From the IMG/VR virus record IMGVR_UViG_3300044981_000315, positions 1-64,000 of that record: a stretch of 64,000 nucleotides of DNA. One strand, 5' to 3'. This DNA comes from a virus. A program made the position numbers and the translations under genes. Position 1 is the first letter of the stretch, and each line of letters opens with the position of its first letter. Below are positions 42,543 to 50,600 of this stretch, piece after piece. The notes under the pieces were generated by a model. The model saw only the letters and a list, made by a program, of their open reading frames with translations, was not told the DNA's origin and did no database searches.

Positions 42543-43106
42543 TTACAAGCCCGATAATTTCTCAAATATCTCAATTTCCCTCATCAAACCCGCATGCTTA
42601 TGCGACTGCCCCAAGGGAAAATTGACGATGATTTTGTCATGCATTTCTTGCCCGCCCCATAAGGTAATTTCCTCCACCTTAAATTGAATGGCATGCATTT
42701 TCTTATCTTGCTTGGGCTCTTCTTCTGCATATGACAAGGTGATATGCGGTTTATATTCCTTAAATTGTTTGGAATATTCAATATTGGCTTGATCCAACTT
42801 TTGGGCCAATGTACCGCGCATGCGATGCAATTCCGTCGATTCCACTTTGGCAATGACGGCGCATTTGCCCTCTCGATGCCCCGGAAAGTGAGTAACCAAG
42901 GCGGTGCTAACGGTAAAGGGTTGCGTTTTGCCGGCTACTTCTTGGATAACGGGCAGGCATTTGGATATTTCCGAGACGGACCATTGATCTCCAAAATACA
43001 TTAAAGTAATGTGTAATTCGGCGGGATCCGATTTTTCGCCCGGCACCTGTATCTTGGAAAGGAGATGAGCCGCTTCGGGAGGAACTTGAATACCCATGAA
43101 TGCCAT
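42543..43106 (-). CDS. 2H phosphoesterase / 2'-5' RNA ligase-like protein
   Basis: A 187-residue protein with the two H-x-T motifs of the 2H superfamily: LHITL (His32) and PHITL (His121), about 90 residues apart as expected for the two-lobed fold. Members cut 2'-5' or cyclic phosphodiester bonds; phage members include Acb1, which destroys CBASS cyclic nucleotides, and RNA-repair-type enzymes. Which one this is cannot be read from the motifs. It is transcribed leftward, diverging from the metalloprotease gene 28 bases away. Confidence 0.85.
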   Translation of the reverse strand: MAFMGIQVPPEAAHLLSKIQVPGEKSDPAELHITLMYFGDQWSVSEISKCLPVIQEVAGKTQPFTVSTALVTHFPGHREGKCAVIAKVESTELHRMRGTLAQKLDQANIEYSKQFKEYKPHITLSYAEEEPKQDKKMHAIQFKVEEITLWGGQEMHDKIIVNFPLGQSHKHAGLMREIEIFEKLSGL

Positions 43107-43134
43107 GTTAATATGACTATTTAAGCATATTTAT

Positions 43135-43863
43135 ATGTCCAAAAACGAAAAGATCCCACTTTCCCAGGTTAAGAAGCTGCCCTATCAATCTCTTAACCGC
43201 ATGATTAAGAAGATGCGTGAGTATCTGAAGAAAAACGAAGTGGTACAAAAGATGTTCAAGGAATATGAGGTGGATATCTCCGAGATCGATTTGATTCCGA
43301 TGATGTTTGGCAATTTGGATGTTTCTGCCAAAACGGATCATGGTGTCATTATTTACAACTACCGACTATTAACGGATGGCGACTTCTTTAAGGACTTTTC
43401 CTATGGGGTGCATGAGATGACCCATTGGTTGCAACAAACCACCGGCAACAAAGCTACCAGAAGTTCGGATGATGGCAATTATTTGGATAACCCGTACGAA
43501 CAAGAAGGCTTCCAAAACCAAGTAGAATACATCTCCGATCAATTCGGTAAACCAGAAGCCGAAAAATATGTGGATGATTTGTTGGAACATCATGAGGTGG
43601 ATAGCAAGAAAGAGAAAGAGGAGAAGAAAGAAGTGTTGATGGCCAATGCTTCTCCAGAAACCAAGGTCAGAGTTAGTGCTATCAAACGATTGCTTCAGAA
43701 ATACCATCCCGATAACCCAGAGACGGCTGATGTGGAGAAGTTTTTGCTTCTCAAACAGGAATTGCACAAATTGCAGAATGAAGATTCCAAAGCCCTGGCA
43801 AGATCTCTGCCCTCATCATCAACGCCTAAAAGTCATCCTTGGGGTGATTGGTATAAACCATAA
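43135..43863 (+). CDS. HExxH zinc metalloprotease with a J-domain-like C-terminus
   Basis: A 242-residue protein. HEMTH at residues 93-97 is a zinc-protease active site, and NPYEQEGF (119-126) supplies a possible third ligand in Glu122 or Glu124. After a charged linker (residues 150-170), the segment IKRLLQKYHPDNPETADVEK carries an HPD motif (191-193) between two helices, as in the core of DnaJ domains, though the first J-domain helix is not evident. It could process virion or host proteins. It diverges from the 2H phosphoesterase gene. Confidence 0.75.
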   Translation: MSKNEKIPLSQVKKLPYQSLNRMIKKMREYLKKNEVVQKMFKEYEVDISEIDLIPMMFGNLDVSAKTDHGVIIYNYRLLTDGDFFKDFSYGVHEMTHWLQQTTGNKATRSSDDGNYLDNPYEQEGFQNQVEYISDQFGKPEAEKYVDDLLEHHEVDSKKEKEEKKEVLMANASPETKVRVSAIKRLLQKYHPDNPETADVEKFLLLKQELHKLQNEDSKALARSLPSSSTPKSHPWGDWYKP

Positions 43864-43888
43864 ATTATTCATAATTTGATATTATGAT

Positions 43889-45868
43889 ATGGTTGAATAT
43901 GCTTCTAAAGTTAGAGTAGGATTATCTCGAGTCTCCAGTCTCGGAGATGGTTATACCATTAATTTGCGGTGGTTTCAGGCTTATCCTAATGTACAGAGCA
44001 ATAAAATTGCTTATCATATTTATTATGGCTCCAGAAGTCAAGATGTCATTCATGGTGCTGAAGAGCCTGATATTTTTGAGGAAGGTGTCAAACTAGTAGT
44101 TATTGACGGATCTTTAGAAGCTAATGTTATTAGTTTAACACCTGGACAATTGTATTGGTTCTGTGTGCGTCCTGTGGAGTATGATCCCACCATTTTTGAT
44201 TTGGCTAATTTACCAGTAGCTTACGACAATATACGCTTTTATCCTAGTAGCATATTGAGTCAAAATATGACAGCTACTGATCTGATCGTGCCTTTAATGG
44301 ATGTGACCGGATTTCCTAGCACTGGCATTGTCAAAGTTGGATATGAGTTAATTCTGTATACTGCCGTGGATGTGCCGGATAATGAACTATTGGTCCCTGG
44401 AGGAATCGATCCTATCAGTGGTCATTTGCTTTTGCAACCTGATGGATATTACTATACTGCCAGCACAAATAATATAGGTCAAGGAACCATAAACTCTTTA
44501 ACTTTAGTGGGCGGGGATGTTAATGAAACTTGGAGCATCCGCTGTATTTTTATCCAGCGTGATAGTAGCGGTAATCCGATTGCTGGCACTGCCAAATTTG
44601 AAGCTATCGGTTCTATTACCGGACCTCCAGTAGATGGCTATGGTAACTTTTTTGTTTGGTCAGTTAATGGGCCCGTGGTTTCTAATGGTTATTTGAGTTT
44701 TTCCATCACCGAAACGGTGCCTTTCGTACCCGGAGACAATTTTGTGGCGCAAGTGGTAGGAGCTGTACCGGGCGTCAATGGGGGTCGTGGTTTTGCCAAT
44801 ACCCCTATCACGCCTCACTACATTAATGGTTTTGATGGATATTACCGTCATAACCCACAAGTTCAAGTTTTCACTTTGACCGAATCTCGAATATTCGATA
44901 ACATTTATGCGTGTCTGTCTCGTTTTGAGTATCCAAATTTCGCTTTTACTATTCTGGATGGATATAAACAAGTACCAATAGATTACTTGAGCACCGATGA
45001 CTCCGCAGCTGATGCCGCTAACATTACTTTTCCTCCCTATGATTATTGTGGTTATCACAGAACGGATCCAGTTTTGTTATTGAACGGTACTTGTGTAGGC
45101 AGTTATATTGGGGGCCAAATGGGAGGTATTGATGCTAATGGTAATTATAGTTTGTATCGTGGCATGTCATTGCAACAACAAAATACCCAAAGAGAAGATG
45201 TATTATTGTCGGTAACTGGACAGCCGGCTGTGCTGATTAAAAGACAACAAACGGGCATCGTGTGTAGTTGTTATTTATCCACTAGCGAATATCCAGATGA
45301 CCGTTGTCCTTTCTGCTATGGCACTAAGTTTGTCTTTGGATATGAGCAATATTTCAATCCTCTGGAATCGGATGGTCGTATTCTGGTAAGATTGGGGCCC
45401 ACCGCTGAAAACCTCAAGATGCAAGAAGCAGGTTTAGAGTCCACTTTTCCCTTGGATATGTGGACCTTAACCGTGCCCACCGTTAAGACGCGTGATGTCA
45501 TTGTGCTATTCGATCAAGACGACAATGAATCCTTCCGATATGAAGTGGGGGATGTGATTAGAAATAACACCATTCTAGGTTTGGATGGCGGTCAACACTT
45601 GAAGACTTTCAGAATCCGAAAGACAGATCCAGCTTACCAAATCAGAATTTTCCGAAATACTTCGGAGTTCCCAGATACTCTCAATACCACTTTGGGCTTT
45701 ACTCCCGGAATCCCACCCCATACCCACACGGTGGTCGTCAACGAAAAAGTGTTGGCAGTTAGCCAAATTAATCAGACAACAGGAATTACTCAAGGTCATA
45801 ACCATCCTATAATTAATGGTGTGGTAATGGAAGTTCTGGGGCACACACATCAAATTTTGCTCCCCTGA
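43889..45868 (+). CDS. Baseplate protein with shared sheath domain, zinc motif and HxH tail
   Basis: A 659-residue protein. The N-terminal 130 residues form a fibronectin-like beta domain. Residues 190-290 (INSLTLVGGDVNETWSIRC to SNGYLSFSITETVPFVPGD) match a domain of the tail sheath at 55135. Near 455-485 are CSCY and CPFCYGTKFVFGY, a four-cysteine zinc-binding knot seen in phage baseplate proteins. The C-terminus has three HxH motifs (HTHTV, HNHPI, HTHQI), which bind metal in some phage tips. Five DGY motifs occur. A 7-base hairpin (43869-43875 with 43881-43887) directly precedes the ATG. Likely a baseplate wedge or hub component. Confidence 0.75.
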   Translation: MVEYASKVRVGLSRVSSLGDGYTINLRWFQAYPNVQSNKIAYHIYYGSRSQDVIHGAEEPDIFEEGVKLVVIDGSLEANVISLTPGQLYWFCVRPVEYDPTIFDLANLPVAYDNIRFYPSSILSQNMTATDLIVPLMDVTGFPSTGIVKVGYELILYTAVDVPDNELLVPGGIDPISGHLLLQPDGYYYTASTNNIGQGTINSLTLVGGDVNETWSIRCIFIQRDSSGNPIAGTAKFEAIGSITGPPVDGYGNFFVWSVNGPVVSNGYLSFSITETVPFVPGDNFVAQVVGAVPGVNGGRGFANTPITPHYINGFDGYYRHNPQVQVFTLTESRIFDNIYACLSRFEYPNFAFTILDGYKQVPIDYLSTDDSAADAANITFPPYDYCGYHRTDPVLLLNGTCVGSYIGGQMGGIDANGNYSLYRGMSLQQQNTQREDVLLSVTGQPAVLIKRQQTGIVCSCYLSTSEYPDDRCPFCYGTKFVFGYEQYFNPLESDGRILVRLGPTAENLKMQEAGLESTFPLDMWTLTVPTVKTRDVIVLFDQDDNESFRYEVGDVIRNNTILGLDGGQHLKTFRIRKTDPAYQIRIFRNTSEFPDTLNTTLGFTPGIPPHTHTVVVNEKVLAVSQINQTTGITQGHNHPIINGVVMEVLGHTHQILLP

Positions 45869-45894
45869 AATAGCCAATAAAAGAACATACAATT

Positions 45895-47058
45895 ATGTCC
45901 AAACCACTCACCCCCAATTATGTACCAGGCGTAGGTCGCTTAACCACCTATCGTTTGCAATTGGAAAACCATGTTAATGGAACTGAATTCAGACAAAACG
46001 CCACCACCATAGATTTAGAGCCCAATCTTGAAGGTTTTACTACGGTGCAGGAAGCTTTGGCTGCTTTAATTTCTGATTTTCCTCCGGTTATTCCGTCAGC
46101 TACTGTTGGCATTACGTCTAGTAATCTGGGTTTAATTACTTTAGGTGGGGATTTGAGTGGGGTCGGCTCTACCGCTTTAACTCCACGAGTTGGTGGTTTA
46201 CAAGGGCGTCCAGTACAAAATATAACACCATCAGTCGGACAAGTTTTAGCTTGGATTCCCGTCGTGGGAGGCGGCTTTGCTTGGGGTCCAGCCTCTTCTA
46301 GCGGTTCAGTTCCTGGTGGACCAGCTGGTGGTGATTTAGGAGGAACTTATCCTAATCCGACAGTGTTATCTGTAGCACATGTCACCACTGGTGTGTTGCC
46401 CACCGCCAATCAAGCTGCTCAAACTATGGCAGGCGATGTTACTGGTACCACTGCCGCTTCAGTTGTATCAGCTATTAGTGGCGCTTCTCCTATTTTGATT
46501 ACACCTGACATCTTAGAATTCACTGCTGGCACTGTTTCACCAACTATTACTCAAGCCATCACTACCTCATCACCAGCGGCTAATTTAACTATTTCGGCTC
46601 AATCTACTACAGGTCCTGAGGGCGGCAATTTGATTCTTAATGCAGGAAATGGTACAAGCGTTTCTGGCGTTATTTCACTAAATATTACAGGTGGTAACCA
46701 AGCGCTTGTTATTGGTAATGATGGATTACAATATGGCAAACCATTTACGTATCCAACTACACTGACATTTACTGGTACCCCTCCAACCGCAACCTTAACT
46801 GCACAACAATTACAGTTTCCATATTTGGTTTTTAACGGAACTATATCGGATGAAAGTGTTATTGATTTTGGTTCAGTAACTATTGGAGCCACATGGATAC
46901 TCGATTTAACTGCCTTCACTTTTGGAGGCAATACTATTCAATTAAAGGCTAACGGGATTCTTGGGGCAACAATGGCAATTGCTAATGGTACATCTTTATA
47001 TCAGGTTGTTTGTGGTGGTCTCGGCGCCCTGTATGGTGTTGCTTTGGGACCATTCTAA
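45895..47058 (+). CDS. Tail fibre protein, short
   Basis: A 387-residue fibre. The first 55 residues (PNYVPGVGRLTTYRLQLEN) form a likely attachment domain. They are followed by GDLSGVGSTALTP, GPAGGDLGGTYPNPT and NQAAQTMAGDVTG modules shared with the 32084 and 33608 fibres. The C-terminal 130 residues are a distinct beta domain ending GGLGALYGVALGPF, presumably the binding tip. Directly after the baseplate gene, it may be the fibre fixed to that protein. Confidence 0.7.
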   Translation: MSKPLTPNYVPGVGRLTTYRLQLENHVNGTEFRQNATTIDLEPNLEGFTTVQEALAALISDFPPVIPSATVGITSSNLGLITLGGDLSGVGSTALTPRVGGLQGRPVQNITPSVGQVLAWIPVVGGGFAWGPASSSGSVPGGPAGGDLGGTYPNPTVLSVAHVTTGVLPTANQAAQTMAGDVTGTTAASVVSAISGASPILITPDILEFTAGTVSPTITQAITTSSPAANLTISAQSTTGPEGGNLILNAGNGTSVSGVISLNITGGNQALVIGNDGLQYGKPFTYPTTLTFTGTPPTATLTAQQLQFPYLVFNGTISDESVIDFGSVTIGATWILDLTAFTFGGNTIQLKANGILGATMAIANGTSLYQVVCGGLGALYGVALGPF

Positions 47059-47127
47059 AATAAAAACCAATAATTACGTCGAAAATTGCAATATACCAAT
47101 TATTTCGTATAAGTGCGAGGAGTTGCT

Positions 47128-47301
47128 ATGATTGATGCCGTTCAAATTACGCATATGATAGTATCTGGTTTAACCAGTGCAGCGGCACTATATTTTAAGT
47201 CGGCTCATAGCAAACTACTTACAAAAGTAGCTATTTTGGAAGAAAGAATCCAAAACGAAAAGGAACGACTAGATAGGTTAGAAAGTGGTAGGAAAAAATG
47301 A
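47128..47301 (+). CDS. Small membrane-associated coiled-coil protein
   Basis: A 57-residue protein with SD GAGGAG; the in-frame GTG at 47113 is upstream of that SD. A moderately hydrophobic stretch (residues 8-25) is followed by a charged coiled coil (KVAILEERIQNEKERLDRLE). It overlaps the next small membrane protein (ATGA). Size and pairing suit a holin-associated or other lysis protein; unproven. Confidence 0.6.
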   Translation: MIDAVQITHMIVSGLTSAAALYFKSAHSKLLTKVAILEERIQNEKERLDRLESGRKK

Positions 47302-47672
47302 ATATTTTTAATGGACTCGGAGAACTTATTACGTCTCCTTCTGGTATTTTTTCGCTTATTTCATTAGTGGTATTATCGGTGTTGACTTGGCATTTTCCTG
47401 CTTATATGGGTGGCGCTCCTTGGTGTGCATTCTTCGGAATTATTCCAGCCGCGCTTGGATATTTTGAGCATAAGGAGACTTTAGCTCAAATGAGTTTATC
47501 ACAACAAACGCCTCCACCTCCGCTCGCTCCACTTTGCGATCCAGCAGCAACTATACCTCCTGCACCAGGCGCAACCACTACAACCGCAGCTCCTACGCCA
47601 GCCATTGTTGCGCCCACTACCGCTACCATAACTATTCCGTTAGCTAATCTGCCAGCCAGAGGAACACTTTAA
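47298..47672 (+). CDS. Putative holin-like small membrane protein
   Basis: A 124-residue protein with two hydrophobic segments (about 15-34, FSLISLVVLSVLTWHF, and 40-55, PWCAFFGIIPAALGYF) and a long Pro/Thr/Ala C-terminal tail. Two closely spaced membrane segments in a small phage protein beside a coiled-coil partner suggest a holin, but no endolysin is nearby, so this is tentative. Confidence 0.55.
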   Translation: MNIFNGLGELITSPSGIFSLISLVVLSVLTWHFPAYMGGAPWCAFFGIIPAALGYFEHKETLAQMSLSQQTPPPPLAPLCDPAATIPPAPGATTTTAAPTPAIVAPTTATITIPLANLPARGTL

Positions 47673-47675
47673 CTC

Positions 47676-50600
47676 ATGAGCAACTACCCCACTGCATTAG
47701 ATACGGATGTTACGCTAACTCCAGTTAATGACAATTTGTCTCAAATTGGTGATATGGCGATCAACCAACTTCGTGACGCAGTATTTGCTATAGAGCAATA
47801 TGTTGGTACCAATCCTAATGGTGTTAGCATTGAGTCCAGGTTAGGGCTCTTGGTCAATCAAGAGGGTATGATTAATTCTTCAGTTATTACCTCTTTGGGT
47901 TTAGTGACGCTGCCCATTACGCAAGACCAAATTGCCGACAACGCTGGTATTCCAGAATCCAAATTACAGTTAAACTTTCCAACTCTTACTTTGTATAACT
48001 ACATCAGAGATTTATCTAAAGATGTTAATTTGGCTTTGGGTTGGATCGCCGTAACTGGCTCCAAATTGGAACCGCATTTAATTGGTGCTATCTATCGTCA
48101 CCAAATGTCAGATATTGATGTGAGTGAAAACCCTGCACAGTATTTGGATAACGTTTTCCGTACCCAACGCAATAATACTAATTCTTATACTTTAGTTAAT
48201 GATATCAACAACGAACTATTGGCTCATCAATGGGCAGATGGTTCCCCCTTTGGTACCCTACAAAATATCACGACTAATGATGGTTCCACGTATCCATCTT
48301 ACTACTCTCATGTAGCTAGTTCCATTTTTCTGGATACCAGCAGCTTTGTTACTATCTCGCAGACTGCCGATGACTTGCAGTTGTTTGCTGATTTTATTGA
48401 TCACTCCAGCATTTTCTTGTTGGGTACTAGAATACAAAACTTGTATGCTAACGGCATTTCTAGAGTTTCCACTTCTTCTAGTTTATTGATTGATGGTTAT
48501 GGTCAATCCATAGTTCCGTCTACTCCAGTCATTACTTATTTGCTAGGACAGTTCGGTAATAGTAGTTCCCCGATGGATAATATCAATTTTGGTGATGATA
48601 TCGTGCAATTTATGCCGACCAACACCTCTAATAATGTTTTTGCTTCACAGTTTGCTGCCGTTAATGTGGGAGATATTATCTATGTTAATTATGGCACGGT
48701 AGAAGTTGGTTTTATTATTCAAGAGAAAAGATACAACCAAAATGGTGGTAATGCCGTTTATACTATCCGTATCAATGGCAAGAATTTAGCTTTTAATTCT
48801 ACTACTGCTACCGCTTATATTGATCGCTCCCTCATCAACACCAATAAATATGGCGTGTTGGCGATGGCTCCTGCATTTATTCCAGGTGTTCCTCTTGGCG
48901 AACCTAGTCTCATCATTGGTAATCCTCGTGGTGCTCAGGCCCTAGGTAATGGTTTTGATGCTAGCCAGTTAAATAGCACTCATTACCTGCTATATTTAGG
49001 TTTATATCCTGATGGTATTCCTGCTGATGGTTATTCTATTTTACCAGCCATTGATATAACAGGTAATGCTGGTGCCACTCCAGGATCTTATACTTTGGAT
49101 AGTGTAGTACAGACAGCCAATTTAGCTTTTAGACAACCCGGTTTTAACTATCGATTTATTGCGTTTGAGTATCAGGGTAATTTTGGTATCATGCTTGCCG
49201 ACCCATACAACAACGCTTCTTTCTCCATTTTCAATGGCGTAGTTAATAGTGTTGGAGGTTATGATCCTACTGCTACTGCTATTGCTTTTCCCAACAACGT
49301 GGTAGATGTTTTTACCGATGGATATGCTGCCGCCGTAGATCCTTTGGGATTTGGATTGGGTGGTGCTAATATCGCTAGCCCTCCATATCAATCTTCTTAC
49401 ACCGTAGGATCAGCCTCTCTACCCACTCAATTATTTGTGCCACTCAAGAGAAATAACTATTACGTTAACGGTGTAGAAAAAGAGGAAATGGCTCCAGACG
49501 GATATCAAGTTACCGACACTTATGGTGATGGATACTGGGTAGCTACGGTAGACGGTTATTATATTAATCCAGGCGTTAGTGTAGAAAAAACTTATAGTAT
49601 TACATATGATTTATCTGCTACAGGACTAGAAGTAGGTAAAACCATCGTAGTGCAATCTTTGGGAGGAGATGGAACTTTTCCATTAGATTTTGGTCGATTC
49701 ATTATTAGTGCCGTTAATTTTGGTTGCTGTCCCAATGCTAGCACCACTATCACGGTGTACGATTCTGTTCAGGGTATTGGTTTTTCACCAGATAGTACGT
49801 CCGGAACCAATACTATTACAAGTGGAAAAGTAGCTATTTATTTTAGTTCCGATTCTGTCTCATTTAATGCGGAGTCAGCTACCGATTTTAGTGCAGTTAA
49901 TTTCCCATTCAAGAGACATTTTGAGGTATACATCGATCAAAATGCTCATACTTTCACTCATGAGAGAGGAAGGATGAATGTCTCTGGATCTAATCAGCTC
50001 ATTAATCCTCCATCAGTGGGTGGTATAACTTTAGCTAGCACCCCAAGTCTTTCCTATTTTGACCTAGTAGCCATCTCTCCTAAATTGCGTGGCTATCCAT
50101 TTGGTAATGGTGTAACTAAAATTACACTTAATATACTTAGTTACAACAGTGTTACTGGTGTATATTCTGGATATTTATGCTCCAGTTTAGGCAATAATTT
50201 GGGACCACTCACTGTTGGTAAGCAGGGAGAGATAACTAGGTTCTATGATGAGACTAATATTGACTACATCGATATTAATCTAAACTCTACTGTTGCTATT
50301 AGTTCTTTTGCTAACCAGCAAATTGATATCCAATTGTTCCCAACTTTGGCACTAGACGAACAGATTATGATTTTGGGAAGTTGCCAGTTAAACGATACGA
50401 ACCAACAACTAACTTATCTGACCGATAGACGACAGTTTGGTAATGTTAGCGAGGCACAACTAACTACTTCTGCTCTAGATTATATTGCAGCTCCTACTCG
50501 ACTTCTCCAAGAGAATGGCATTGTCAGGGGCTTTGATGTAGTTTCTTCGCCTACAGGTGCCGCACCTTTTTCCAGCGAAATAGTAATGAGTGGTGGTGTA

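Noticed and set aside
49122-49391. Minus-strand frame of 89 codons inside the 1720-residue gene
   Set aside because: It is enclosed in a strongly supported gene and has no recognisable product.
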